Shown here one piece after another: positions 43,539 through 52,271 of a DNA stretch of 64,000 bases; the first letter of the stretch is position 1; each line of letters begins with the position of its first letter. The stretch spans positions 1 to 64,000 of the forward strand of contig NZ_MUGW01000030.1 in the NCBI RefSeq assembly GCF_002217285.1, read 5' to 3'. The translations under genes were made by a program, and so were the position numbers. This stretch comes from Flavobacterium hercynium. Lineage in GTDB: Bacteria > Bacteroidota > Bacteroidia > Flavobacteriales > Flavobacteriaceae. Below the pieces are notes generated by a model that did not search any database, was not told the DNA's origin, and worked only from the letters and a program-made list of their open reading frames with translations.

Positions 43539-43598
43539 CAAAGATTTCGATAGTACTACGCAATTATTTTGCGCAGTTGAAAAAGAATTTTATATTTG
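43539..43598. promoter_or_regulatory. divergent promoters around the shared ACTRCGCA dyad
   Basis: The 24-base dyad at 43555-43578 (ends ACTACGCA and GCGCAGTT) lies between two promoters. To the right, TTTG (43568-43571, inside the dyad), a 19-base spacer and TATATTTG (43591-43598) drive the HD gene. To the left, AATCTTTG on the minus strand (43546-43539; one mismatch to TAnnTTTG) drives the array and TerD-like gene, with the same 8-base dyad-to-box gap as at hen1. A common regulator is implied; the nearby WYL protein is the best candidate. Confidence 0.72.
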
Positions 43599-43610
43599 AG
43601 TAAAAAAGAT

Positions 43611-44228
43611 ATGAATCTTAAGGAAATATTTAGCGAATTACTACTAAAAATTGGTTTCGACAGTAGCGATATTGAAAAAAAATGGCTGGATTTAGAAAAG
43701 GCATATTCCAAAAAATCAAGGCATTACCATAACCTAACGCACATTTCGTCCATGATTGAGAGCTTTACTGCTTATCACGCGCAACTAAAATTTCCTGACG
43801 AAATATTATTTTCTATTTTTTATCACGATTATATCTATGTAAGTTCTAAAAAAGACAATGAACTCAAAAGTGCCGAATCTGCTTTGGCTGTTTTACCTGC
43901 TCAAACTACTGTAAACCGACAGTTAATCTTTGATGCGATCTGTGCCACGCAACAACATCAGCACAATGCAAATGAAGATATCAACTGGATGATTGATTTT
44001 GATTTGAAGATTCTCGCCAGTGATTGGAATGCATATCAAATGTATGCTGAACAAATTCGCAAAGAATACCGCATCTATCCTGATTTCCTATACAAACCCG
44101 GAAGAGCAAAAGCATTGAAACATTTTTTGGAGAATGATTCTATTTTTCAAACGAATGAATTTAGGGATTTGTATGAAGAGAAAGCCAGATTCAATATTGA
44201 AAAGGAAATTTTGTTATTGACGTCGTAA
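43611..44228 (+). CDS. HD-domain metal-dependent phosphohydrolase (COG4339 type)
   Basis: The ATG at 43611 is chosen because a TTG 15 bases earlier lies inside the -7 box; this gives 205 residues. Motifs are RHYHNLTHI (first histidines) and the HD pair in FYHDYIYV (about 68-75), with ICATQQHQH and MIDFDLKILA further on. This matches the predicted HD phosphohydrolases of COG4339. HD enzymes cleave phosphoester bonds in nucleotides or cyclic nucleotides, so a role on cyclic phosphate ends or a signal nucleotide is possible but unproven. It is divergent from the RNA array and shares its dyad operator, so it should belong to the same regulon. Confidence 0.8.
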   Translation: MNLKEIFSELLLKIGFDSSDIEKKWLDLEKAYSKKSRHYHNLTHISSMIESFTAYHAQLKFPDEILFSIFYHDYIYVSSKKDNELKSAESALAVLPAQTTVNRQLIFDAICATQQHQHNANEDINWMIDFDLKILASDWNAYQMYAEQIRKEYRIYPDFLYKPGRAKALKHFLENDSIFQTNEFRDLYEEKARFNIEKEILLLTS

Positions 44229-44267
44229 AACGGCAAAATGTGTACAAACAAATGTTATGTAATGTAG

Positions 44268-44344
44268 AGACGCACTGCTGTGCGTCTACGCAACGAATCA
44301 CACAATGAATTATACAACGATTACATAATGTTAGACGCACAGCA
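44268..44344. repeat. AGACGCACTGCTGTGCGTCT copy and half copy
   Basis: A full copy lies at 44268-44287 and a half copy ending AGACGCACAGCA at 44333-44344, matching those at 40609-40769. The outer CTCTAC flank is on the opposite side here, so this copy is inverted outside the loop. Confidence 0.65.
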
Positions 44345-44392
44345 TAAATGATTTTTTCTCATTTTGTACCATTTCGAATTCACGCCCAGCAT

Positions 44393-44492
44393 GTCATTTC
44401 GACGAAAGGAGAAATCTTCGCGAGAAACTCTACAATGCTTGGACCTTAGTTGCGGAGCTACTTACGAAGATTTCTCCTTTCGTCGAAATGAC
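44393..44492. repeat. 28-base perfect inverted repeat
   Basis: 44393-44420 (starting GTCATTTCGACGAAAGGAG) is exactly inverted at 44465-44492, with a 44-base spacer. It fills the gap before the WYL gene. Repeats of this type are familiar in Bacteroidetes intergenic regions. Read from either strand it would make a strong hairpin but lacks a T run, so it is not a typical terminator. Confidence 0.75.
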
Positions 44493-44626
44493 AAAATACA
44501 GGTGATTGATCATCATAAAAAACGAAACGCGTGAGGGATAGAGGCGATATCCTTTTGTGAAGTGGAACGGAACAAAAGATAAAGCCGAAAGCCCGACCCA
44601 GAGGGACACGCCCAAAAACAAAAACT

Positions 44627-45640
44627 ATGTCACAAAACAAAAATGCCTTAATTAGATACAAAACCATTGACAAATGTCTACAAAATAAATACAGACAATG
44701 GACTTTGGAAGATCTTATCGAATGTTGTTCTGATGCGTTGTTTGAATATGAAGGTCGTGAAAACCGAATTAGCAAACGTACTATTCAGATGGATATTCAG
44801 TTGATGCGCAGTGAAAAACTGGGTTACAATGCACCAATTGTCGTCTACGATAAAAAATATTACAAGTATGATGATGATGAATTTTCGATTACGGATATTC
44901 CGCTCAACGAAACAGATATGAATGTATTGACGGAAACAGTTTCAATGTTAAAACAATTCAAGGACTTTTCACTGTTTAATGATGTTTCGGATATTTTGCA
45001 ACGTCTGGAAGATAAAATCTATGCCGAGAAATCACATACGAAACCGGTCATTTATCTGGATAAAAATGAAGGTTTGAAGGGGCTTCATTATTTAGACGAA
45101 GTATATCAGGCTATTATCAAGAAAATTGTTTTGCTGATAACGTATAAATCGTTTAAATCGAAAGAGGAAACCAAATTTCATTTTCACCCTTTTATTCTGA
45201 AGGAGTTCAACAACAGATGGTTTGTGATTGGGAAGAAAAAAGGCAGCGCACCAATTACTAATTTGGCATTGGACAGGATTATTGGTATTGATTACGATTT
45301 TAACCTGACGTATCTGGAAGAAGATTTTGATGCTGAACAATTTTATAAAAACGTAATTGGAGTTACGGTAAACACGGGATTAGCTCCCCGAAAAATCGAA
45401 CTTTGGATTGATGCCATAAATGCACCTTATGTATTAACGAAACCTTTGCACCAAACACAACGACTTATTAAGGAGAATGAGGATAAAAGTATTATTGTTC
45501 ATTTGCTTATTTCACCCAACTACGAAATGGAGCGTATTCTGCTTGGTTTTGGTGACGGAATTGAAGTTATTAAACCTGAAAATTTGAGAAACAGGATGAA
45601 AAAGATCCTTCAAAAGGCATTAAACAAGTATGACGAGTAA
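44627..45640 (+). CDS. WYL-domain transcriptional regulator
   Basis: This 337-residue protein has an N-terminal winged helix-turn-helix (residues 8-75: ALIRYKTIDKCLQNKYRQWTLEDLIECCSDAL...ISKRTIQMDIQLMRS). A WYL sensor domain follows (about 145-235: KKIVLLITYKSFKS...HFHPFILKEFNNRWFVIGKKKGS, with LALDRIIGID) and then the WCX C-terminal part. WYL regulators bind nucleic-acid or nucleotide ligands and often control DNA-damage and phage-defence islands; one such regulator also activates an RNA-repair operon in other bacteria by analogy with RtcR-type logic, though that protein is unrelated. Its position next to the repair genes suggests it controls the dyad promoters. Its own promoter is not clear. 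Confidence 0.87.
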   Translation: MSQNKNALIRYKTIDKCLQNKYRQWTLEDLIECCSDALFEYEGRENRISKRTIQMDIQLMRSEKLGYNAPIVVYDKKYYKYDDDEFSITDIPLNETDMNVLTETVSMLKQFKDFSLFNDVSDILQRLEDKIYAEKSHTKPVIYLDKNEGLKGLHYLDEVYQAIIKKIVLLITYKSFKSKEETKFHFHPFILKEFNNRWFVIGKKKGSAPITNLALDRIIGIDYDFNLTYLEEDFDAEQFYKNVIGVTVNTGLAPRKIELWIDAINAPYVLTKPLHQTQRLIKENEDKSIIVHLLISPNYEMERILLGFGDGIEVIKPENLRNRMKKILQKALNKYDE

Positions 45641-45837
45641 ATTTTATTCGCATAAAAACACTTAATTTTTTAAATATACACTAATTAAAAGAGGGATTAA
45701 AAATTGAAACCATTTTTTAGAAGCTAAAATTTGTGCGAATCTCAAAAAAGAATAGTATATTTCAAATGCAAAACAACCCATAAATCACTCTGTTTCAGAG
45801 ATATTTTTTTATTAACCAAAAATTTATCAAAAAATTA

Positions 45838-45869
45838 TATGCATGCATAGTATTTTTTGTTTATATTTG
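45838..45869 (+). promoter_or_regulatory. marR promoter with palindromic operator
   Basis: TATATTTG at 45862-45869 is a perfect -7 box. The 12-base palindrome TATGCATGCATA (45838-45849) covers the -33 position and is a good candidate for MarR self-repression. Confidence 0.5.
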
Positions 45870-45887
45870 AAATCGATATAGTTAGAT

Positions 45888-46346
45888 ATGAAAGATAAAA
45901 CGATAGATTATATTTTAAGAGCGACCTGGCAAGCTGTATCAAGAATGTATAACGAAGAAGCTGCGAAATACGACGCTACAATGGCTACCGGATTTGCTCT
46001 TTTAAGTATTGACAAAGAAGATGGAACTCCGTCGACAGCCTTAGGGCCAAGAATGGGTATGGAAGCGACAAGCTTAACCAGAACACTGAAATCTATGGAA
46101 GACAAAGGTTTGATTGTTCGCAAGAAAAACCCAACTGATGGGCGAGGTGTTTTGATTTACCTGACCGAGTTTGGAAAAGAAAAAAGGGAATTGTCTAAGA
46201 ATACGGTTTTGAAATTTAATGAATCTGTTAGAAAACACGTTTCTGATGAAAAACTAAATCATTTTATTGAGGTTTCTGAAATCATCAATGAACTGATTCA
46301 CGACAAATCTATTTTTAACCCTACTGAAGAAAAAGGAAAAGAATAA
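45888..46346 (+). CDS. MarR-family regulator of the beta-oxidation genes
   Basis: This 152-residue winged-helix regulator has the MarR core ALGPRMGMEATSLTRTLKSMEDKGLIVRKKNPTDGRGVLIYLTEFG (about 55-100), with the wing DGRG. The flanking helices form the dimer interface. It precedes the three fatty-acid oxidation genes by 116 bases on the same strand and probably shares their transcript or controls their promoter. MarR-type proteins of this kind commonly respond to acyl-CoA or small organic acids. The palindrome in its promoter suggests autoregulation. Confidence 0.85.
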   Translation: MKDKTIDYILRATWQAVSRMYNEEAAKYDATMATGFALLSIDKEDGTPSTALGPRMGMEATSLTRTLKSMEDKGLIVRKKNPTDGRGVLIYLTEFGKEKRELSKNTVLKFNESVRKHVSDEKLNHFIEVSEIINELIHDKSIFNPTEEKGKE

Positions 46347-46462
46347 CTTTTATATAACGTACAAAAGTTGTTTTTACCGATAATAAACTGAATATTAACT
46401 ATGTATAAAATTGCTTCACAATGGCAATGAATACTTAACCGATATAAATAAAATTAACAAAT

Positions 46463-48853
46463 ATGAAACGCACAATTAAAAAAGTTGCTGTAATTGGATC
46501 CGGAATTATGGGTTCAGGAATAGCTTGTCATTTTGCCAATATTGGTGTTGAAGTTTTATTGCTTGACATCGTACCTCGTGAGTTGACAGAAGCTGAAACT
46601 AAAAAAGGATTAACACTTGAAAGTAAAGCTGTTCGCAACCGAGTGGTAAATGAGCACTTGGCGAATTCATTAAAATCAAAGCCCTCTCCTATTTACAGTC
46701 AGAAATTCGCAAACCGAATCACGACTGGAAATACAACTGACGACATGGCAAAAATTGCTAATGTAGATTGGATTATTGAAGTTGTTGTGGAGCGTTTGGA
46801 TATTAAAAAATTAGTATTCGAACAAATTGAAAAATTCCGTAAGCCGGGAACGCTTGTGACTTCTAACACGTCTGGTATTCCGATTCATTTTATGAGTGAA
46901 GGAAGAAGCGAAGATTTTCAACAACACTTCTGCGGAACACACTTTTTTAACCCTGCGCGTTATTTAAAATTATTTGAAATTATTCCTGGTCCTAAAACTT
47001 CAACTGAAGTATTGGATTTCTTAAACGAATACGGATCTAAATTTTTAGGAAAAACTTCGGTTGTTGCTAAAGATACTCCTGCGTTTATTGGAAACAGAAT
47101 TGGTATTTACGGTATTCAGAGTTTATTCCACTTGGTAAAAGAAATGGGATTAACGATTGAAGAGGTAGATAAATTAACAGGACCGGTTATCGGACGTCCA
47201 AAATCGGCTACTTTCCGTACGGTTGATGTAGTTGGTTTAGATACTTTGGTACACGTTGCTAACGGTATTTATGAAAACTGCCCTACTGACGAACAGCACG
47301 AATTGTTTAAACTTCCTGATTTTATTTCTAAAATGATGGAGAACAATTGGCTGGGAAGTAAAACCGGACAAGGTTTTTACAAAAAAGTAGATAAAGATAT
47401 TCTTACTCTTGATCTTGACACACTAGAATATCGTGCTGCTAAAAAAGCAAGTTTCGCTACTCTTGAGCTTACTAAAACGATCGATAAACCTATCAACCGT
47501 TTTAAAGTTTTAGTTAAAGGAAAAGATAAAGCCGGAGAATTTTACCGTAAGAGTTTCGCTGGAATGTTTGCTTATGTATCAAACAGAATTCCTGAGATCT
47601 CAGACGAATTATATAAAATTGATGATGCCATGAAGGCTGGTTTTGGATGGGAAAATGGTCCATTCGAAATTTGGGATGCTATTGGTGTTGCCAACGGAAT
47701 AGAAATCATGAAAGCTGAAGGTCTTGAGCCTGCTGCATGGGTAAACGAAATGCTGGCTTCGGGAAGCGATAGTTTCTATTCTGTAAAAGAAGGTGCTACG
47801 TTTTTCTACAACATTCCAACAAAATCACAAACTAAAGTTCCTGGTCAAGATTCTTTCATCATTCTAAACAACATTCGCGAAAGCAAAAAAGTTTGGAGCA
47901 ACAGTGGTGCTATTATTCAAGATTTAGGAGATGGAATTTTGAACTTAGAATTCCAATCTAAAATGAATACTATTGGTGGTGATGTACTTCAAGCAATCAA
48001 TAAAGCAATTGACTTGGCAGAAAAAGAACACCAAGGTTTAGTGATCGGAAATCAGGCGGCTAATTTTTCTGTTGGAGCAAACATCGGAATGATTTTTATG
48101 ATGGCAGTTGAGCAGGAATATGATGAGCTTAATATGGCGATCAAAATGTTCCAGGACACCATGATGCGCGTTCGTTACTCTGGAATTCCAGTTGTTGTAG
48201 CACCACACGGAATGACTTTTGGTGGTGGATGCGAAATGAGCTTACACGCTGATAAAGTGGTTGCTGCTGCTGAAACTTACATGGGATTAGTTGAATTTGG
48301 TGTTGGTGTACTTCCTGGTGGTGGTGGATCTAAAGAAATGGCTTTAAGAGCATCTGATTTATTCCGCAAAAATGATGTGGAGTTAAACGTACTTCAAGAG
48401 TATTTCTTAACAATTGCGATGGCTAAAGTTTCGACTTCTGGTTACGAAGCTTTTGATACAGGACTTCTTCAGCATGGTAAAGATATTATCGTGGTAAACA
48501 AAGACCGTCAGATCGCGGAAGCTAAAAAACATGCATTGCTTATGGCAGAAGCAGGTTACACGCAACCAATAAGAAGAACTGATGTGAAAGTTTTAGGAAA
48601 ACAGGCTCTTGGGATGTTCTTAGTAGGAACGGATCAAATGGAAGCTGGTAAATACATTTCTGAACACGACAAAAAAATCGCTAACAAACTGGCTTATGTA
48701 ATGGCTGGTGGTGATTTATCTGAAGCGACTTTAGTATCTGAACAATATTTACTTGATATCGAACGTGAAGCGTTTTTATCTCTTTGTACTGAAAGAAAAA
48801 CTTTAGAGAGAATTCAATATATGTTAACTAAAGGGAAACCTTTGAGAAACTAA
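46463..48853 (+). CDS. 3-hydroxyacyl-CoA dehydrogenase / enoyl-CoA hydratase fusion
   Basis: This is a 796-residue bifunctional beta-oxidation enzyme. The N-terminal half is the dehydrogenase: NAD-binding VAVIGSGIMGSGIACHFANIG at 8-28, HFFNPARYLKLFEII (catalytic His region), then the 3HCDH domain FIGNRIGIYG. The C-terminal half is the crotonase part: NFSVGANIGMIF, then GGGCEMSLHADKVVAAAETYMGLVEFGVGVLPGGGG. This order is reversed compared with FadB, in which the hydratase comes first. It converts enoyl-CoA to 3-ketoacyl-CoA in two steps. The thiolase follows 108 bases later, separated by a GC-rich palindromic repeat. Confidence 0.93.
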   Translation: MKRTIKKVAVIGSGIMGSGIACHFANIGVEVLLLDIVPRELTEAETKKGLTLESKAVRNRVVNEHLANSLKSKPSPIYSQKFANRITTGNTTDDMAKIANVDWIIEVVVERLDIKKLVFEQIEKFRKPGTLVTSNTSGIPIHFMSEGRSEDFQQHFCGTHFFNPARYLKLFEIIPGPKTSTEVLDFLNEYGSKFLGKTSVVAKDTPAFIGNRIGIYGIQSLFHLVKEMGLTIEEVDKLTGPVIGRPKSATFRTVDVVGLDTLVHVANGIYENCPTDEQHELFKLPDFISKMMENNWLGSKTGQGFYKKVDKDILTLDLDTLEYRAAKKASFATLELTKTIDKPINRFKVLVKGKDKAGEFYRKSFAGMFAYVSNRIPEISDELYKIDDAMKAGFGWENGPFEIWDAIGVANGIEIMKAEGLEPAAWVNEMLASGSDSFYSVKEGATFFYNIPTKSQTKVPGQDSFIILNNIRESKKVWSNSGAIIQDLGDGILNLEFQSKMNTIGGDVLQAINKAIDLAEKEHQGLVIGNQAANFSVGANIGMIFMMAVEQEYDELNMAIKMFQDTMMRVRYSGIPVVVAPHGMTFGGGCEMSLHADKVVAAAETYMGLVEFGVGVLPGGGGSKEMALRASDLFRKNDVELNVLQEYFLTIAMAKVSTSGYEAFDTGLLQHGKDIIVVNKDRQIAEAKKHALLMAEAGYTQPIRRTDVKVLGKQALGMFLVGTDQMEAGKYISEHDKKIANKLAYVMAGGDLSEATLVSEQYLLDIEREAFLSLCTERKTLERIQYMLTKGKPLRN

Positions 48854-48855
48854 AA

Positions 48856-48956
48856 GCCCCCTAACCCCCAAAGGGGGAAAATGGAGACTTACTAAAATAT
48901 TAATTTAAAATCCTATTTACCCCTAATAGGAATTCCCCCTTCGGGGGTTAGGGGGC
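48856..48956. repeat. GC-rich palindromic repeat, copy 1
   Basis: GCCCCCTAACCCCC at 48856-48869 is inverted as GGGGGTTAGGGGGC at 48943-48956. Each arm extends into its own small CCCCC/GGGGG hairpin. It stands out from the A/T-rich surroundings and lies between two cotranscribed genes. A second copy lies at 50144-50258. Confidence 0.8.
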
Positions 48957-48961
48957 CAAAT

Positions 48962-50143
48962 ATGAAAACAGCATATATAGTAAAAGCATATAGAACAGCG
49001 GTAGGAAAAGCACCAAAAGGAGTTTTTAGATTTAAAAGACCTGATGAATTAGCTGCAGAGACCATTCAGTTTATGATGGACGAATTGCCTGATTTTGACA
49101 AAAAACGTATTGATGACGTAATGGTTGGAAACGCGATGCCGGAAGCAGAACAAGGACTTAACGTTGGACGTTTGATCTCTTTGATGGGATTAAAAGTAGA
49201 AGATGTTCCTGGTGTTACCGTAAACCGTTATTGCGCATCTGGTTTGGAAACTATCGGAATGGCGACGGCTAAAATTCAGTCAGGAATGGCAGATTGCATT
49301 ATCGCAGGTGGTGCAGAAAGTATGAGTTTTATTCCAATGGGAGGTTACAAACCTACTCCGGATTATAAAGTTGCTGCTGCAGGTCACGAAGATTACTACT
49401 GGGGAATGGGTTTAACGGCTGAGGCAGTTGCAAACCAATATAAAATCTCTAGAGAAGATCAGGATGAGTTTGCTTACAACTCTCACATGAAAGCTTTGAA
49501 AGCACAGGCTGAAGGTAAATTCGACAAACAAATTGTTCCCATTACTGTAGACCAGACTTTCATCAATGAAAATGGTAAAAAAGAAACTAAATCGTATGTG
49601 GTAAAACAAGACGAAGGCCCAAGAGCCGGAACTTCTGTTGCTGCTTTATCGGGATTAAAACCTGTATTTGCTGCTAACGGAAGTGTTACTGCCGGAAACT
49701 CTTCTCAAATGAGTGATGGTGCTGCTTTTGTTTTAATCATGAGCGAGGATATGGTAAAAGAATTAAATCTTGAGCCAATTGCAAGACTGGTAAACTTTGC
49801 TTCTTCTGGTGTTGAACCAAGAATTATGGGTATTGGTCCGGTAAAAGCAATTCCAAAAGCCTTAAAACAAGCAGGACTTGATTTAAAAGATATTGACTTA
49901 GTGGAATTAAACGAGGCATTTGCTTCTCAGTCATTAGCGGTAATTCGCGAATTAGGTTTAAATCCTGATATCGTAAACGTAAATGGTGGAGCAATCGCTT
50001 TAGGACACCCTCTAGGATGTACAGGTGCTAAACTTTCTGTTCAGCTCTTCGACGAAATGAAACGCAGAGGAAGCAAATACGGAATTGTAAGTATGTGTGT
50101 TGGAACCGGACAAGGTTCTGCGGGGATTTACGAGGTATTGTAA
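48962..50143 (+). CDS. fadA: acetyl-CoA acyltransferase (thiolase)
   Basis: This 393-residue thiolase catalyses the last step of beta-oxidation, thiolytic release of acetyl-CoA. The acylated cysteine is in [14 protein letters not shown] (about residue 88). The active-site histidines and second cysteine are in NEAFASQS (about 323-330), [16 protein letters not shown] (about 341-356) and [17 protein letters not shown] at the C-terminus. The length is standard. Gene order hydratase/dehydrogenase-thiolase-acyl-CoA dehydrogenase is common in Flavobacteria. The start is 5 bases after the end of the first GC-rich repeat. Confidence 0.94.
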   Translation: MKTAYIVKAYRTAVGKAPKGVFRFKRPDELAAETIQFMMDELPDFDKKRIDDVMVGNAMPEAEQGLNVGRLISLMGLKVEDVPGVTVNRYCASGLETIGMATAKIQSGMADCIIAGGAESMSFIPMGGYKPTPDYKVAAAGHEDYYWGMGLTAEAVANQYKISREDQDEFAYNSHMKALKAQAEGKFDKQIVPITVDQTFINENGKKETKSYVVKQDEGPRAGTSVAALSGLKPVFAANGSVTAGNSSQMSDGAAFVLIMSEDMVKELNLEPIARLVNFASSGVEPRIMGIGPVKAIPKALKQAGLDLKDIDLVELNEAFASQSLAVIRELGLNPDIVNVNGGAIALGHPLGCTGAKLSVQLFDEMKRRGSKYGIVSMCVGTGQGSAGIYEVL

Positions 50144-50258
50144 GCCCCCTAACCCCCTGAAGGGGGAACTAATAAGAACAAAAAACAATAAGAAAATAGT
50201 CTAACAATTTACACCCTACTTACCCCTAGTAGGAATTCCCCCTTTGGGGGTTAGGGGG
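50144..50258. repeat. GC-rich palindromic repeat, copy 2
   Basis: GCCCCCTAACCCCC (50144-50157) is inverted at 50246-50258. The region TACCCCTAGTAGGAATTCCCCC resembles the matching part of copy 1 (48919-48939). It starts immediately after the thiolase stop codon and ends 5 bases before the next start codon. Confidence 0.8.
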
Positions 50259-50263
50259 ATGAT

Positions 50264-52054
50264 ATGAGCGACAAAACAAGAGGAGGTCAATTCCTGGTTA
50301 AAGAAACAAAGTGTGAAGATATCTTTACACCAGAAGATTTTTCAGAAGAGCAATTAATGATGCGTGACTCTGTAAAAGAGTTCGTTGACAAAGAATTATG
50401 GGCACATAAAGATCGTTTCGAGAAGAAAGATTATGCTTATACAGAATCGTCTATGCGTAAAGCTGGTGAACTTGGACTTCTAGGAGTTGCGGTTCCTGAG
50501 GAATACGGTGGATTAGGAATGGGATTTGTTTCTACTATGTTGGTTTGTGACTACATTTCAGGAGCTACGGGATCGTTCTCTACTGCTTTTGGTGCACATA
50601 CCGGAATTGGAACTATGCCAATTACACTTTACGGAAGTGAAGAACAAAAGAAGAAATATGTTCCTAAATTGGCTTCTGGTGAATGGTTTGGTGCTTATTG
50701 CTTAACTGAACCAGGTGCAGGATCTGACGCTAACTCAGGAAAAACAAAAGCTGTTTTATCTGAAGACGGAAAATACTACTCTATTACAGGTCAAAAAATG
50801 TGGATTTCGAATGCAGGTTTCTGTAGTGTGTTCATCGTTTTTGCCCGTATTGGTGATGATAAAAATATTACAGGTTTCATCGTAGAAAATGATCCGTCTA
50901 ACGGAATTTCTATGAATGAGGAAGAACACAAACTAGGTATTCGTGCTTCGTCTACTCGTCAGGTTTTCTTCAACGATACAAAAGTTCCTGTTGAAAACAT
51001 GTTATCTGAAAGAGGAAACGGTTTTAAAATTGCAATGAATGCTTTGAATGTTGGTCGTATTAAATTGGCTGCTGCTTGTTTAGACGCACAACGTAGAGTA
51101 ACTTCTAATGCTGTAAAATATGCTAACGAAAGAATTCAGTTTAACACTGCAATTTCAAGTTTTGGAGCGATTCGTTCTAAGTTAGCTGAAATGGCAACTA
51201 ATGCTTATGCTGGCGAAAGTGCTTCATACAGAGCTGCAAAAGATATCGAAGACAGAATTGCTGCTCGTGAGGCTGAAGGAACAAGTCATCAGGAAGCAGA
51301 ATTGAAAGGGGTTGAAGAATATGCTATCGAATGTTCTATTTTGAAAGTAGCAGTTTCTGAAGACGTTCAATCTTGTGCTGACGAAGGAATTCAGATTTTT
51401 GGCGGAATGGGATTCTCTGAAGATACTCCAATGGAAAGTGCCTGGAGAGATGCCCGTATCGCAAGAATTTATGAAGGAACAAACGAAATTAACAGAATGC
51501 TTTCTGTTGGTATGTTGATCAAAAAGGCAATGAAAGGTCATGTTGATTTGTTAGGACCAGCTATGAAAGTTTCTGAAGAATTAATGGGAATTCCATCTTT
51601 TGATACGCCTGATTTCTCTGAATTATTTGCAGAAGAAAAAGGAATCATTACAAATCTTAAAAAAGTATTCTTAATGGTTGCCGGAAGCGCTGTTCAAAAA
51701 TACGGACCGGATTTAGATGCTCACCAACAATTGTTAATGGCTGCATCTGATATCTTGATCGAAATTTACATGGCAGAAAGTACTATTTTGAGAACTGAAA
51801 AACTAGCCAAAAGTAAAGGTGAAGATAAAGTAAAAGAACAAATTGCAATGGCACAATTATACTTGTACAAAGCAGTTGATATTATAAACTCAAAAGGAAA
51901 AGAAGGAATTATTTCTTTTGCTGAAGGTGATGAACAACGTATGATGTTAATGGGATTAAAACGTTTTACAAAATACACAAACAATCCAAATGTTGTAGCC
52001 TTAAGAGAGGTTATTACATCTAAATTAGTTGCAGAAAACGATTACTGCTTCTAA
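50264..52054 (+). CDS. acyl-CoA dehydrogenase (VLCAD-like)
   Basis: This 596-residue FAD enzyme introduces the first double bond in fatty acyl-CoA. Motifs are CLTEPGAGSDANSGKT (about 146-161), the FAD contact MWISNAG, GRIKLAAACLDAQRRV and IFGGMGFSEDTPMESAWRDARIARIYEGTNEINRML (about 375-410), with the catalytic glutamate of YEGTNE. About 180 extra C-terminal residues form a helical extension, as in very-long-chain acyl-CoA dehydrogenases, which can guide membrane binding. It is the last gene of the operon and is followed by a strong terminator. Confidence 0.93.
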   Translation: MSDKTRGGQFLVKETKCEDIFTPEDFSEEQLMMRDSVKEFVDKELWAHKDRFEKKDYAYTESSMRKAGELGLLGVAVPEEYGGLGMGFVSTMLVCDYISGATGSFSTAFGAHTGIGTMPITLYGSEEQKKKYVPKLASGEWFGAYCLTEPGAGSDANSGKTKAVLSEDGKYYSITGQKMWISNAGFCSVFIVFARIGDDKNITGFIVENDPSNGISMNEEEHKLGIRASSTRQVFFNDTKVPVENMLSERGNGFKIAMNALNVGRIKLAAACLDAQRRVTSNAVKYANERIQFNTAISSFGAIRSKLAEMATNAYAGESASYRAAKDIEDRIAAREAEGTSHQEAELKGVEEYAIECSILKVAVSEDVQSCADEGIQIFGGMGFSEDTPMESAWRDARIARIYEGTNEINRMLSVGMLIKKAMKGHVDLLGPAMKVSEELMGIPSFDTPDFSELFAEEKGIITNLKKVFLMVAGSAVQKYGPDLDAHQQLLMAASDILIEIYMAESTILRTEKLAKSKGEDKVKEQIAMAQLYLYKAVDIINSKGKEGIISFAEGDEQRMMLMGLKRFTKYTNNPNVVALREVITSKLVAENDYCF

Positions 52055-52086
52055 TCCAAAAATAGTTTTTAGCTTTTAATTTGTTT

Positions 52087-52126
52087 AAACCCGCACTTTT
52101 CCGAAACTGTGCGGGTTTTTCTTTTT
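52087..52126 (+). terminator. terminator of the beta-oxidation operon
   Basis: AAACCCGCAC and GTGCGGGTTT pair perfectly around a 12-base loop and are followed by a T-rich tract. Confidence 0.9.
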
Positions 52127-52271
52127 AGACGCTTGTTCTGATAAAACGTAAAAGAAAACAGACACGATTTCACAATTCTTTATTAAAATTGATAATATGA
52201 TACAGAATCAATAGTTAATTTTAAAATCTAATGTTTTATATTTAGCTTTTCAAAAAACTAAAAGCTTAAAA

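Noticed and set aside
44393..44492. Rho-independent terminator of the HD gene
   Set aside because: The 28-base inverted repeat has a 44-base loop and no T run, so it fits a repeat element better.
51224..51541. Minus-strand frame opposite the acyl-CoA dehydrogenase
   Set aside because: Antisense to the catalytic motif region; Ser/Phe-rich composition typical of shadow frames.
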